From contig OZ241339.1 of the NCBI GenBank assembly GCA_965200235.1, positions 186,001 to 250,000 of the forward strand: a DNA stretch of 64,000 bases, given 5' to 3'. The translations under genes were made by a program, and so were the position numbers. How positions within the stretch are numbered: the first letter of the stretch is position 1; each line of letters opens with the position of its first letter. Origin of the DNA: Azotimanducus chitobiosivorans (GTDB lineage: Bacteria; Pseudomonadota; Gammaproteobacteria; Pseudomonadales; Azotimanducaceae). This document shows, piece after piece, positions 1-8,620 of the stretch. The notes under the pieces are model-generated. The model ran no database searches and was not told the origin of the DNA. It saw nothing but the letters and a program-made list of their open reading frames with translations.

Positions 1-1456
1 GCCAGAGTTCATCGGCGAGCGCTATGCGTCGAAGACGGCGTCGGTGGTTGCTGTCGTCTGCCTCATCCTCGTATCGTTCACCTACATCGCTGGCCAGATG
101 CGCGGCGTCGGTATTGTCTTTTCGCGCTTCCTTGAGCTCGATATCGGTGCCGGATTGATGCTCGGCATGGGCATCGTCTTTCTCTACGCCGTGCTTGGCG
201 GCATGAGAGGCATCACCTACACCCAGGTCGCGCAGTATTGCGTGCTCATATTCGCCTACACAGTGCCAGCGGTATTCATTTCCATTCAAGTGACTGGCAT
301 CGCAGTGCCGCAGGTGGGATTCGGCGCGAGCCTCGCCGAAGGCGGCGGCAGCCTCTTGGCACGACTCGACGCCATCGTCCAAGACTTAGGCTTCGCCAGC
401 TACACCGAAGGCAGTCGCTCTCGGCTTGACCTCTTCTTCATCACCGCCGCACTGATGATCGGCACCGCTGGTCTGCCGCATGTGCTCGTGCGTTTCTTCA
501 CAGTGCGCAAGGTCAGCGATGCGCGCAGTTCGGCGGTCTGGGCGCTCATCTTCATCTCTATTCTGTACACGACGGCGCCCGCCGTCGCAGCGCTCGCGCG
601 CTACAACCTCACCGAGACCATTCAGCCGGGTGCGGTCGGGCATCCCGAGGGCAATCTTGTCTACGAAGAGCGGCCTGGCTGGTTTCGCCGCTGGGAGGAG
701 ACCGGCCTCTTGACCTTTGAAGACAAGAACGGCGATGGCCGTGTGCAGTACTACAACGATGGCAACGCCGAGTTCGCTGAGAGCGCGGCCGAATACGGAT
801 GGGAGGGCAACGAGCTTCACGTAGACCGCGACATCATTGTCCTTGCCAACCCCGAAATCGCACAGTTGCCAGCTTGGGTGATCGCCTTGGTCGCCGCGGG
901 CGGCATCGCGGCGGCGCTATCGACCGCGGCGGGCCTGCTCTTGGTGATTTCAGCAGCCGTCTCGCACGATCTCATCAAGCGCCAGCTGCGGCCAAACTTA
1001 TCGGAGCGCGGCGAGTTGCGCGCTGGCCGAATCAGCGCCGCTTGCGCGATTCTCCTCGCGGGCTACCTCGGCTTCAATCCGCCTGGCTTCGTTGCGCAAG
1101 TAGTCGCTTTTGCCTTTGGACTCGCGGCGGCGTCGTTGTTTCCGGCGATTGTCATGGGCGTATTCTCGAAACGCATGAACAAGGAGGGTGCCATCTCCGG
1201 CATGCTGGTCGGTCTCACGTTTACGCTGCTTTACATCGTCGCCTTTCGCGGTATTGGCGGCATGTCGCCGTGGTTCGAAGACGTGCCCGGCAACTGGCTC
1301 TTCGGCATATCGCCAGAAGGTATCGGCGTCGTCGGCATGGCGCTGAATTTTGCAGTCGCGATCGGCGTGTCCTCGTTCACCGCGCGCCCGTCCGCAGAAA
1401 TCGAAGCGCTCATCGAGCGGGTGCGAACGCCCGGGGAAGATGAAGTTGACGCTTAG
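1..1456 (+). CDS. Sodium:solute symporter (SSS family, VC_2705-like), 5' end cut by window
   Basis: Integral membrane transporter of the sodium/solute symporter family, probably carrying a carboxylate with Na+. The reading frame is open from nucleotide 2, so the start lies outside the window and about 484 C-terminal residues remain. Many hydrophobic helices are visible, with SSS-like text such as GGMRGITYTQVAQY. A long hydrophilic loop holds an acidic repeat, DKNGDGRVQYYNDG, which looks like a calcium-binding EF-hand loop; a loop of this kind is typical of the VC_2705 subfamily near ActP. The downstream holD-like gene overlaps its stop by 17 bases. The substrate cannot be read from the sequence; acetate or a related acid is an inference. 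Confidence 0.85.
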   Translation, partial: PEFIGERYASKTASVVAVVCLILVSFTYIAGQMRGVGIVFSRFLELDIGAGLMLGMGIVFLYAVLGGMRGITYTQVAQYCVLIFAYTVPAVFISIQVTGIAVPQVGFGASLAEGGGSLLARLDAIVQDLGFASYTEGSRSRLDLFFITAALMIGTAGLPHVLVRFFTVRKVSDARSSAVWALIFISILYTTAPAVAALARYNLTETIQPGAVGHPEGNLVYEERPGWFRRWEETGLLTFEDKNGDGRVQYYNDGNAEFAESAAEYGWEGNELHVDRDIIVLANPEIAQLPAWVIALVAAGGIAAALSTAAGLLLVISAAVSHDLIKRQLRPNLSERGELRAGRISAACAILLAGYLGFNPPGFVAQVVAFAFGLAAASLFPAIVMGVFSKRMNKEGAISGMLVGLTFTLLYIVAFRGIGGMSPWFEDVPGNWLFGISPEGIGVVGMALNFAVAIGVSSFTARPSAEIEALIERVRTPGEDEVDA

Positions 1457-2042
1457 TGCGCGTCAGCATCGCATTCTCGATGCGATGGGTATCGATGTCT
1501 GGGTGCCTCGCAGCAAGCCAGCACCGCCAGCCCCGGTCCCCGAACCTGAAACGGCAGTTGCTCGGAATCCCTTGCCGGAAGAGCGGCCTGCGAAGACGGT
1601 GCCAAGCGTCCCGACTCGGCAAGAAGGCCCTGCAGTCAGCTACCAGGCGCTCAGTCTTCGAAGCGGCGGTCACCACGCGCTCATCGACGACTCGATGCAT
1701 CAGGAACGCGCCTTTTGGCTGGACGTGCTGCGTGCATCGCATGGATTCGATGCCCAGACTTCTGTCCGCGAAGGCCGCTTCGACTGGCCGATCCCGGGCT
1801 TGCCGCAAGCCGACGCAGGGGCCGCACAAAAGGCGCTGCTCGGCTACGTCCGGGCCGATACGCTGATCTGGGTGCGTGGAGATGCGCTCGCCAATCTGCT
1901 CATCGGTGCCGGCGAGTGGCAGTCCTTCCCTAGTCGTCACACCATCGAGCAGACGCACGTGTGGGTGCTAGGCTCGGATACGGACATCATGGCTGCTGAT
2001 ACTCGTCGCGCGCTTTGGGCTGCGCTCGAAGCGATTCGGTGA
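1440..2042 (+). CDS. holD: HolD-like protein (DNA polymerase III psi subunit candidate)
   Basis: A 200-residue protein that may be the psi subunit linking the clamp loader to SSB. I start it at the ATG overlapping the end of the symporter gene, giving MKLTLSARQHRILDAMGIDVW, like the short N-terminal motif of psi proteins. A proline-rich linker follows. The C-terminal part has VWVLGSDTD and TRRALWAALEAI, resembling the WRLGTDEPLSL and ARAALWQQI segments of E. coli HolD. The strongest support is context: rimI follows with a one-base overlap (TGATG), as in the E. coli holD-rimI operon. Sequence similarity is weak, so the function is inferred mostly from order. Confidence 0.55.
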   Translation: MKLTLSARQHRILDAMGIDVWVPRSKPAPPAPVPEPETAVARNPLPEERPAKTVPSVPTRQEGPAVSYQALSLRSGGHHALIDDSMHQERAFWLDVLRASHGFDAQTSVREGRFDWPIPGLPQADAGAAQKALLGYVRADTLIWVRGDALANLLIGAGEWQSFPSRHTIEQTHVWVLGSDTDIMAADTRRALWAALEAIR

Positions 2043-2545
2043 TGTCAGGCACCGCGTCCGAGCCAGCGCCGAAACTTGTCACTCGCGCACTGACAGTCGC
2101 GGACATCCCGGACGTGCTCGCAATCGAAGAGTCGGTCTACGACTTCCCTTGGCCTCGACGCGCCTTCGAGCATTGCGTCCGCCGAGGCTACCACTGCGTC
2201 CTCGCCTGCGAACAAGGGCCGAGAGAAGAAGAAGTCTGCGGCTACGCGGTGATGGATGTGCAGCCCGCGCAAGTCCATATCTGCAATGTGTCGGTTTCGA
2301 CCGCACACCAAGGGCAGGGGGTGGGGCAGTTCCTGATGCGCACACTCATGTGCCATGCGCGGATGTGCGGCGCGGCGCACGCCTACTTGGAGGTCAGGCC
2401 GTCGAATCATGCGGCGCGCGCCTTTTATGATCACCTCGGCTTCCGCCAAGTCGGCCTCAAGAGAGATTATTATCGAGCCCAGGTTGGCGTTGAGGATGCG
2501 TATGTCTACCGACGCGCTATTGGCTCCGGCGAAGATATTCCGTGA
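2042..2545 (+). CDS. rimI: Ribosomal protein S18 alanine N-acetyltransferase (GNAT)
   Basis: Cytoplasmic GNAT-fold enzyme that transfers acetyl from acetyl-CoA to the N-terminal alanine of ribosomal protein S18. The 167-residue product has the acetyl-CoA pyrophosphate loop, seen as VSTAHQGQGVGQFLM, followed by the family signature LEVRPSNHAARAFYDHLGF near the C terminus and the ending KRDYY. The start is the ATG overlapping the stop of the upstream holD-like gene, which implies coupled translation. The 3' end overlaps the convergent ketoacyl synthase gene by 29 bases. Confidence 0.85.
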   Translation: MSGTASEPAPKLVTRALTVADIPDVLAIEESVYDFPWPRRAFEHCVRRGYHCVLACEQGPREEEVCGYAVMDVQPAQVHICNVSVSTAHQGQGVGQFLMRTLMCHARMCGAAHAYLEVRPSNHAARAFYDHLGFRQVGLKRDYYRAQVGVEDAYVYRRAIGSGEDIP

Positions 2546-4379
2546 ACGGATTGTCGATCGGCAGTTCGACAGGGTTTTCAAAACCGGGCAGGCCAATCGA
2601 CTCATCGCTCAAGCTCAACTCTTCGCCTTGGATGACATCCTCGCCGAACTTGTAGATCGTTCGGAAGTCGCCCTTTGATGCGCTTTTGTCATAGTCCTCC
2701 CGTGCGTCTTGCGTGCCTTCTAGCTTGCGCTTGTGGGCGAGCATGGCCTTGTCGCCGTGTTTCGTGCGCAGGAGATCTTCTGCGATGTGCGGCGCGAGCA
2801 CCAGTGCGGTGGCGTTGTTGCCGCCAAAGCCTTTGGAATTGATAAACGCCATGTCCATGCCTTGGCTGCCGACTTCGATGGGTTCGATCGCGAAGCGAAG
2901 CCTCGCCTGATGCACATCATCGGCAATCTCCCGAATGGTAGGAATGCCGGGAATCAATCCGTCGTGCCAAGTGCCGAGCGATGCGATGAGTTGATCGCCG
3001 GACGCACATGACAGCGAGTGCCCGAGCATGGATTTCACCGCGGCGACTGGCCAGGCATCGATGCCGAAGGCTTTGGCAAGTTCGCTGAAAATATGCGACT
3101 CGGTCACACGGTTCTGCGCCGTGCCCGTGCCATGCGCGTGCATGTAGCTTCGTTGTCGCAGGCTCTCTTCGCCGAGCATCGAGCGCCCGAGCGACATGGC
3201 CTTGCCAACCGTGAGGTAGTTGCCCACCCCAGGCCCTGGAATCGAATGCTTGAAGCCATCGGCGTTGCAGTAGACGCCGGGCACCGCGCCGTGTAGCGGC
3301 AGCCCGAGTTCAAGCGCAAGCGCATCGTCCATCAGAATCGCAAACACACAGCCTTCTGCGAGCGTGAACCCGAAGTTCTCGGCAAATGGCCGGCAGGCTC
3401 TTCGATAGTCAGGCTCGTCCACGCCGTCGAGCGCACGCATGTCTTCGTCGCTGCCGACCGCGCCCATGGTGCGGAAGCCCTCAAGGACGTATGGTGTCAG
3501 CGGCGCTTCCGCACCGCCCGCGATGGCGAGCCGGCAGCGGCCTTCGCGAATGGCGTTCACCGCCTGCTGCAAATTAAAGAGATAGGTCGCGCACGCGCCG
3601 ATGCAGGCGCCGGTGAGTCCAACGCTGCCGAGCACATAGGCATTGACAAAGGCGCCGGGCATGTCAACAAGGCCGAGCGTGAGCTGCTTGGCCGAGGTGC
3701 GCTTGCCGAGCAGCGGCGCTTGCAGCAGGCCGCCGTTGCCGGCGGTGTCGAGTTGGCTCATGGCGCTGCCCGCAAACACTGCCGTTTGATCCGGCCTGAT
3801 CGCCTTGTGGATTTCCCGCATATCGAGACCGAGCGAATTGAGCGCATCGGACGCGCCGAATACGGCGAGCTGCAGTCCCTTTGGATGGCTGCGCGACTGG
3901 TAATGGTCGGCGGGATTGAAGCCGCTCGGCAGTTGTCCTGCGGCGGATACGCCGATCTGCTGCTTGTCTGGAATCAGTGACACCAAGTCGCCAGCCACTT
4001 CGATCTCGACTTGATCTTTGTCGAGTTCGCGCACCGTCCAATTGTCAGGTATCTGTCTCGGCAGCAAGCGGCGGCGAGTCGTGAACTTGGTTGTTTCGCC
4101 ATCGTGCGGGCGCAAGCGCATGTGCCTGTGGCAGTAATAGTCATTCGGATCAAATTGTTCGATGCGGCGTATGAGCGTGTGGTCGCGCATGTGCGCACGC
4201 GCTTCGCTTGATTGCGGGGAATCCTTCAAGCCCATGAGTCCGGCGAGTGCTTCATAGGTGGAGGCTTGCAGCTTCGCGGGCAGATGGTCGAGCACCATAC
4301 GGCGGTACGCATGGTGCATGGACAGCCGCCCGGCGGGATTGGCGCCGCCGAAACCGACGATGACAGGAAGATGAGCCAT
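2517..4379 (-). CDS. Beta-ketoacyl synthase (KAS I/II-type condensing enzyme)
   Basis: Condensing enzyme of fatty-acid or polyketide-like synthesis, 620 residues and so longer than FabB/FabF (about 410), with about 170 extra N-terminal residues. The catalytic triad is visible: nucleophilic Cys in GACIGACATYL, His in HAHGTGTAQNR, and His in KSMLGHSLSCASG. The C-terminal thiolase-fold glycine motif is NSKGFGGNNATALVLAP. It is a stand-alone gene, convergent with rimI and followed upstream by ygfZ on the same strand with a 24-base gap. Long stand-alone KAS proteins of this type occur in gammaproteobacteria; the substrate is unknown. Confidence 0.85.
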   Translation of the reverse strand: MAHLPVIVGFGGANPAGRLSMHHAYRRMVLDHLPAKLQASTYEALAGLMGLKDSPQSSEARAHMRDHTLIRRIEQFDPNDYYCHRHMRLRPHDGETTKFTTRRRLLPRQIPDNWTVRELDKDQVEIEVAGDLVSLIPDKQQIGVSAAGQLPSGFNPADHYQSRSHPKGLQLAVFGASDALNSLGLDMREIHKAIRPDQTAVFAGSAMSQLDTAGNGGLLQAPLLGKRTSAKQLTLGLVDMPGAFVNAYVLGSVGLTGACIGACATYLFNLQQAVNAIREGRCRLAIAGGAEAPLTPYVLEGFRTMGAVGSDEDMRALDGVDEPDYRRACRPFAENFGFTLAEGCVFAILMDDALALELGLPLHGAVPGVYCNADGFKHSIPGPGVGNYLTVGKAMSLGRSMLGEESLRQRSYMHAHGTGTAQNRVTESHIFSELAKAFGIDAWPVAAVKSMLGHSLSCASGDQLIASLGTWHDGLIPGIPTIREIADDVHQARLRFAIEPIEVGSQGMDMAFINSKGFGGNNATALVLAPHIAEDLLRTKHGDKAMLAHKRKLEGTQDAREDYDKSASKGDFRTIYKFGEDVIQGEELSLSDESIGLPGFENPVELPIDNPFTEYLRRSQ

Positions 4380-4403
4380 GTGAAAATTATATGGAAATTG
4401 GCG

Positions 4404-5195
4404 TTAACTCGTTGTTGCCGCGCAGATGTCGATCGGCAGTTCGGGTTCGCCGCTGACGACGGCAAGTGCGATCGCCTCGCGCACATTGCTTGGGTTTCGC
4501 GCATACGCGGCGAGCACGCCGCACTCGCGGCCAGTGGCATCAGCGAGCTTCTGTCCGACGATCGGGTCATGCACGCTCGCAAGCGAGATGCGCCTGAGGC
4601 GTCGTTTCACTTGGCCCTTGTGCGCGGCGCGCGTGACGACTTCTTGGCCGAGGTAGCAGCCCTTGGAAAAGCTGACCGCGCCGAGCGCATCAAGGCCAAG
4701 CATTTGCGGCAGGAAGGCTTCGCTGATCGGTGCCGTGACCTGCGCAAATCCGGCTTCAATTTCATGCAGTCGCCACAGGGATTCGTCATTGCTCGCTTCG
4801 GTCTTGGCATCGGCAAGCCGCAGACTCAAGCGCAGATCGCTTGACAAATCCACAGCCGGATATTCAAGGTCGCCAATGCCGGCGACTGCCCGCATCGGCA
4901 GACGAAGTAGCTCGCTGCCGCGTGCGAACGCGAGGTATTTTTGAAGCGAGGTCAACACAGGTTCAATCATGTCCGTTGGCATGAGAAACGTCACTTCGGT
5001 GGCCGAACCCGTCACATAGGCGGTGGCAAGCACTCTTCCTTTGAGCGTGCAAAAGGCCGTCACTTGCCAGCGGTCAGTGCGCAGCGCATGAAGATCGGAC
5101 GTGACGTAGCCTTGCAGGAAATCGCGCGCACGCGCCCCTTTGAGCGCCCATGCCGCGAGCGAATCGAGCGCGATGATCGATGCAGGAATTGTCAC
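4404..5195 (-). CDS. ygfZ: Folate-binding Fe/S cluster repair protein YgfZ
   Basis: Tetrahydrofolate-dependent protein that helps repair or assemble iron-sulphur clusters, related to the T-protein of glycine cleavage. The diagnostic motif is SKGCYLGQEVVTRAAHKGQ with the conserved Cys, then a short C-terminal beta-barrel. Length is 263 residues, shorter than E. coli YgfZ (326). The start codon is GTG at 5195, giving MTIPASIIALDSLAAWALKG, which fits the family's N terminus. Its presence fits with the suf Fe-S operon at the other end of the window. Confidence 0.88.
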   Translation of the reverse strand: MTIPASIIALDSLAAWALKGARARDFLQGYVTSDLHALRTDRWQVTAFCTLKGRVLATAYVTGSATEVTFLMPTDMIEPVLTSLQKYLAFARGSELLRLPMRAVAGIGDLEYPAVDLSSDLRLSLRLADAKTEASNDESLWRLHEIEAGFAQVTAPISEAFLPQMLGLDALGAVSFSKGCYLGQEVVTRAAHKGQVKRRLRRISLASVHDPIVGQKLADATGRECGVLAAYARNPSNVREAIALAVVSGEPELPIDICAATTS

Positions 5196-5259
5196 GAGTG
5201 CGCAAGCGAAGAGCAGAGCGCGAACACTAACAAACCCGCTGAAGATTCACCACCGACGC

Positions 5260-5400
5260 GGAGGTCCGGCGGACGGTCTCCAGGATCAACAACGGGCCGT
5301 GCAAGTGCCGCGCCTTCAAACCCTCCATTGAGGCATTGCAAAACACCTTCGATTGTGGCGAAATTACTGTGTCACCAAGCGTTGCACTTGACGGTTGAAT
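5260..5400 (+). pseudogene. IS30-family transposase C-terminal remnant plus element end
   Basis: Frame +1 from about 5260 reads EVRRTVSRINNGPCKCRAF..., then ITVSPSVALDG and a stop. This resembles the end of IS30 transposases, where a 'NNRPRK-LGF-TP' motif and a terminal 'VAL' precede the stop. Here key residues are altered (NGPCKCRAF), so it is decayed. The last about 40 bases match, on the opposite strand, those at 35983-36029 and look like the IS30 terminal repeat (TTGCACTTGA, TTGAATG). No 5' part of the transposase remains. The family call is by eye. Confidence 0.55.
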
Positions 5401-5491
5401 GTAGAATTTGAATACAACGTTCGTAGGTGGCAGCTCCTGTTTCGTGGAGCGCATCTTAAAGAATGAGCGCTTGAAAGTTCATGAAGTGGCG

Positions 5492-5658
5492 CTAGGAGCC
5501 TGCGCCGTAGAAATTCGCGGCTGCAAATCCGCTCCCACTCGCCCGTTTGAACGCTCGATTTCGTCAAATATAGCCCGATATTATCCTTAATCGACTATCC
5601 AAACGGGCGGCGGGATCGAATTTTCGCTTGTCTGAATTTCTACGGCGCAGGCTCCTAG
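5492..5658. mobile_element. MITE-like element with 25-bp perfect terminal inverted repeats
   Basis: Two perfect 25-base inverted repeats bound a 167-base segment: 5492-5516 (begins CTAGGAGCCTGCGCCGTAG) and 5634-5658 (its exact reverse complement). Each outer end is CTAG, so the repeat may be 21 bases plus a 4-base CTAG target duplication. A second inner inverted pair (CGCCCGTTTG near 5540 and CAAACGGGCG near 5600) makes the whole transcript foldable. No transposase is encoded, so it would be non-autonomous. The family (IS5- or IS1182-like ends) is a guess. It lies between ygfZ and tRNA-Arg, beside the IS30 remnant. Confidence 0.65.
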
Positions 5659-5782
5659 GGGATCTCGTGACGATGGATAGTGACCGCCTCAATCCACCCG
5701 ACACCTACGCCTATGAGTCCCGTATCCGGCTGAGCGACAGCCGCTTGCTCGCAGCTCCCTGATGAATACGGGAACTTGAATC

Positions 5783-5859
5783 TGGCGCGTCCGAGAGGAT
5801 TCGAACCCCTGGCCCCCAGGTTCGTAGCCTGGTGCTCTGTCCAGCTGAGCTACGGACGC
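5783..5859 (-). tRNA. tRNA-Arg (anticodon ACG)
   Basis: On the minus strand a complete cloverleaf is readable. The acceptor stem GCGTCCG pairs with CGGACGC, the D-arm contains GCTCAGCTGGA, the anticodon loop is CTACGAA giving ACG (read as ICG), the T-arm is GGTTCGAATCC, and CCA is encoded. This is the standard bacterial tRNA-Arg that decodes CGU/CGC/CGA. Mobile-element remnants lie just outside its 3' end, a common integration zone. Confidence 0.95.
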
Positions 5860-5906
5860 ACGTTGAGGATGCGCATTATAATCCTTCTTGTCACGGTCTC
5901 GCTTGC

Positions 5907-6059
5907 ATGGACAAAGACACAGAACAAAGCGCAGAAGAAATGGGCAGGTTTCACGGCTGGCGGCTGCTCGGCGTGCTCGCCCTCGTCGTCGTTGGCATCG
6001 CGCTCGCGAGCGCGGTCGTGGATCGACTGTTCTTTTCGGGGTTTATTCAAGTCTTCTGA
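5907..6059 (+). CDS. Small single-pass membrane protein (50 aa), unknown
   Basis: I do not recognise this gene. The ATG at 5907 opens a 50-residue frame: an acidic, charged head (MDKDTEQSAEEMGRFHGW) and one clear membrane span (LLGVLALVVVGIALASAVV) ending in LFFSGFIQVF. The topology resembles small inner-membrane proteins. It starts 47 bases past the tRNA-Arg gene, divergent from it, and converges with the RRM gene. The protein-like composition supports a real gene; no family was identified. Confidence 0.5.
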   Translation: MDKDTEQSAEEMGRFHGWRLLGVLALVVVGIALASAVVDRLFFSGFIQVF

Positions 6060-6088
6060 GGCGACCAGCCTCAGCGGAGTCAGCGGGA

Positions 6089-6388
6089 TCAGCGAGGCCC
6101 TGATCGGTTCCCGCCTCGCGGCGGTCCGTCAAACTGTTTGCGCGGCGGCCTTGCTTCGTTCACCGTGAGCGGCCTGCCTTCAACTTCTTGGCCATTCATG
6201 GCTTCAATCGCGGCCTCGGCTTCGCTCGGCGTCGACATTTCGATGAACCCAAAGCCTTTACTGCGACCAGTATCGCGGTCTCTGATGTGATTGGCCGACT
6301 CGACTGTGCCGAACTGGCTGAACAGTTCGATCAAGCTCTGATCCTCAATCGAGTACGGCAGATTGCCGACATATAGTCTTTTGCTCAT
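6089..6388 (-). CDS. RRM-domain RNA-binding protein (cold-inducible type)
   Basis: A single RNA-recognition motif, 99 residues, of the bacterial glycine-rich RNA-binding type. RNP2 is LYVGNLPY at residues 5-12 and RNP1 is KGFGFIEM at about residues 44-51, with the aromatic side chains that stack on RNA. A basic, Gly/Arg-rich tail (PPRGGNRSGPR) follows. The SD AGGAGG at 6393-6398 sits four bases from the ATG. Members of this family are often cold-induced and control mRNAs. The leader is unusually structured (see separate entry). Confidence 0.92.
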   Translation of the reverse strand: MSKRLYVGNLPYSIEDQSLIELFSQFGTVESANHIRDRDTGRSKGFGFIEMSTPSEAEAAIEAMNGQEVEGRPLTVNEARPPRKQFDGPPRGGNRSGPR

Positions 6389-6450
6389 GAATCCTCCTGA
6401 AGATTCCGAAACTACTTAAGAAGGCATCGGTGCTGTACCGACGGAATCTT
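6389..6450 (-). promoter_or_regulatory. Structured 5' leader of the RRM gene
   Basis: In the mRNA sense, AAGATTCCG (6450-6442) can pair perfectly with CGGAATCTT (6408-6400), a 9-bp stem. It encloses a smaller hairpin, TCGGT-ACAGC-ACCGA (6441-6427). The closing stem ends about one base before the AGGAGG Shine-Dalgarno, so folding could limit ribosome access. A thermosensor or self-binding leader is an inference; the pairing is seen directly. Confidence 0.5.
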
Positions 6451-6535
6451 AGGAAGCAATATGATTGAAGCGGCGATTATATCCGATTCGGTGACATCTG
6501 AATCGACTCATGGCACCTACTGCTAGAATGCTTGG

Positions 6536-6835
6536 ATGCAACCGTCACTCTCTTCTCAGGCACTTTCTTCCGAAGCGCTTCTTGCGCAAGCCGTTGAGCT
6601 GATGCTCGCTGGCATTGGCTCTGTGTTCGTCTTCTTGGTTTTGCTCGTGGTCGCCACGCGCATCATGTCGTGGGCGCTCATTCGCTTTACGAACGCTGCG
6701 GCCCATGTCGATGTCCCGGATGTGAGCGAGCCTGTCGTGCCTGCAGGTCAGCATCCGCCTTCCGCGCATCTTGCAGCCATTGCATCCGCCGTGAACCGCT
6801 ACCGAAAAGACCACCGAACGGAGAAGTCACGATGA
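6536..6835 (+). CDS. oadG: Oxaloacetate decarboxylase gamma subunit
   Basis: Small membrane subunit that anchors and assembles the sodium-pumping oxaloacetate decarboxylase. The 99-residue product has one hydrophobic helix (IGSVFVFLVLLVVATRIMSW, about residues 26-45) and a proline-containing linker. The C-terminal AAIASAVNRYRKDH is the usual OadG tail. It is first in an oadG-oadA-oadB operon; oadA starts four bases before its end. Preceded by a 147-base divergent intergenic region with the RRM gene. Confidence 0.87.
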   Translation: MQPSLSSQALSSEALLAQAVELMLAGIGSVFVFLVLLVVATRIMSWALIRFTNAAAHVDVPDVSEPVVPAGQHPPSAHLAAIASAVNRYRKDHRTEKSR

Positions 6836-8613
6836 ATCAAACGGACAGCGCGCGCTCGCCGCTCGCCCTCACCGATGTGGTGCTGCGCGATGCGCACCAA
6901 AGCCTGCTGGCAACGCGCATGCGCACCGAAGACATGCTGCCGATCGCGCATGAGCTCGATGAACTTGGGCTGTGGGCCGTCGAATCCTGGGGCGGCGCAA
7001 CCTTTGATGCCTGCATTCGCTATCTCGGCGAAGACCCGTGGGAGCGTATTCGCAAGCTCAAAGCCGCTATGCCGAAGACGCGCCAGCAAATGCTCCTGCG
7101 CGGTCAGAATCTCCTTGGCTACCGTCACTATGCGGACGATGTGGTGGAGCGCTTCGTGGCGCGCGCCGCCGACAACGGCGTCGATGTTTTCCGCGTCTTC
7201 GACGCGCTCAACGACATGCGCAATCTTGAGACGGCGATCAACGCGGTTCGCAAGGTCGGCAAGCACGCGCAAGGGACGATTTCCTACACCGTGAGCCACC
7301 TGCACAACATCGACCTGTGGGTTGATATTGGGCGTGAGATTCAGGATATGCAAGCGGATTCCTTGTGCATCAAGGATATGGCGGGCCTGTTGAAGCCCTA
7401 CGTTGCCTTTGACCTCGTCAGCAAGCTCAAAGAAGCGCTTGAGATTCCCATTCACATGCAAAGCCATGCGACTACGGGCATGTCCACAGCCACCTACCTG
7501 AAGTCCATTGAGGCGGGCATCGACAATGTGGACACCGCCATCTCATCGATGAGCATGACCTACGGCCATTCTGCCACCGAGACCTTGGTCGCTATTCTTG
7601 AAGGCACGCCGCGCGAGACCGGCCTCGACATCGCGCGCATTGAAGAAGTCGCCGCGTACTTTCGCGGTGTGCGCAAGAAATACGCAGCGTTTGAAGGGTC
7701 GCTGCGCGGCGTCGATTCGCGCATCCTGGTCGCGCAAGTGCCAGGCGGCATGCTCACGAACTTGGAGAGCCAGCTCGGCGAACAAAAAGCAACCCACAGG
7801 CTCGATGAAGTGCTTGCCGAGATACCGCGCGTTCGCGAAGAACTCGGCGTCATTCCGCTCGTGACGCCAACATCGCAGATTGTCGGCACCCAGGCGGTGA
7901 TCAATATCGTCACGGGCGAGCGCTACAAGTCGATCACCCGCGAAGTGTCAGCGCTGCTGAAAGGCGAATACGGCGCGACGCCGGCGCCCGTGGATGCGGA
8001 CTTGCAGGCGAGGGTGCTTGAAGGCGGTGAGCCAATCACCTGCCGACCCGCGGATCGCCTCACGCCCGAACTCGACAAGCTGACCGGCGAGCTGCAGGAC
8101 ATCGCCAAGGCACAAGGCATCCGCTTGGCAGAGCATGTCGTGGACGATGTCCTGACCTATGCGCTATTCGGCCAGATCGCACTCAAGTTCTTGAAGGAGC
8201 GAGACAATCCGGCCGCTTTTGAAGCGCCCCCGGAAGCGCAACCTCCGGTGTCCGCCAAGCCGGCGTCCACCTCGTCCGGCATCGAACGCTACTCGGTGCG
8301 AGTCGATGGCCATGCGTATGAGGTCGAAATCGCGCCAAGTGGCGAGCTCGGTCGCATCTTGCCCGCCGAACAAGCGCCAAGACCGCAGTCCGCGCCGACT
8401 GGCGGCCGCACGCTCGCAGCGCTCGCCGGCAATGTCTTCAAGGTGCTCGCGAAGCCCGGCGATCACGTCAAAACTGGCGATGTGCTGCTGGTGCTCGAAG
8501 CCATGAAGATGGAAACCGAGCTGGTGAGCGCGCAGGACGGCGAGGTCGCAGAAGTGCATGTTGCCGAAGGCGACAAGGTCGAAGTGGACGACCTGCTCGT
8601 GAGCTTCGTATAG
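6832..8613 (+). CDS. oadA: Oxaloacetate decarboxylase alpha subunit (biotin carrier)
   Basis: Cytoplasmic carboxyltransferase that moves CO2 from oxaloacetate to biotin. The start is the ATG at 6832 overlapping oadG, giving 593 residues. The N-terminal carboxyltransferase barrel has LRDAHQSLLATRM and GATFDAC, with metal-binding HMQSHATTGMS later. A conserved PYC_OADA domain follows. After a Pro/Ala linker comes the biotinyl domain with the attachment lysine in LEAMKMETEL, about 35 residues from the end. The full-length protein contains all expected domains. Confidence 0.95.
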   Translation: MNQTDSARSPLALTDVVLRDAHQSLLATRMRTEDMLPIAHELDELGLWAVESWGGATFDACIRYLGEDPWERIRKLKAAMPKTRQQMLLRGQNLLGYRHYADDVVERFVARAADNGVDVFRVFDALNDMRNLETAINAVRKVGKHAQGTISYTVSHLHNIDLWVDIGREIQDMQADSLCIKDMAGLLKPYVAFDLVSKLKEALEIPIHMQSHATTGMSTATYLKSIEAGIDNVDTAISSMSMTYGHSATETLVAILEGTPRETGLDIARIEEVAAYFRGVRKKYAAFEGSLRGVDSRILVAQVPGGMLTNLESQLGEQKATHRLDEVLAEIPRVREELGVIPLVTPTSQIVGTQAVINIVTGERYKSITREVSALLKGEYGATPAPVDADLQARVLEGGEPITCRPADRLTPELDKLTGELQDIAKAQGIRLAEHVVDDVLTYALFGQIALKFLKERDNPAAFEAPPEAQPPVSAKPASTSSGIERYSVRVDGHAYEVEIAPSGELGRILPAEQAPRPQSAPTGGRTLAALAGNVFKVLAKPGDHVKTGDVLLVLEAMKMETELVSAQDGEVAEVHVAEGDKVEVDDLLVSFV

Positions 8614-8620
8614 GCCGAGC

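Noticed and set aside
5227..5454. Minus-strand 75-residue ORF
   Set aside because: It is antisense to the IS30 remnant, which explains the sequence better.
5673..5762. A 29-codon ORF between the MITE and tRNA-Arg
   Set aside because: No recognisable domain, no SD, and too short to tell from chance.
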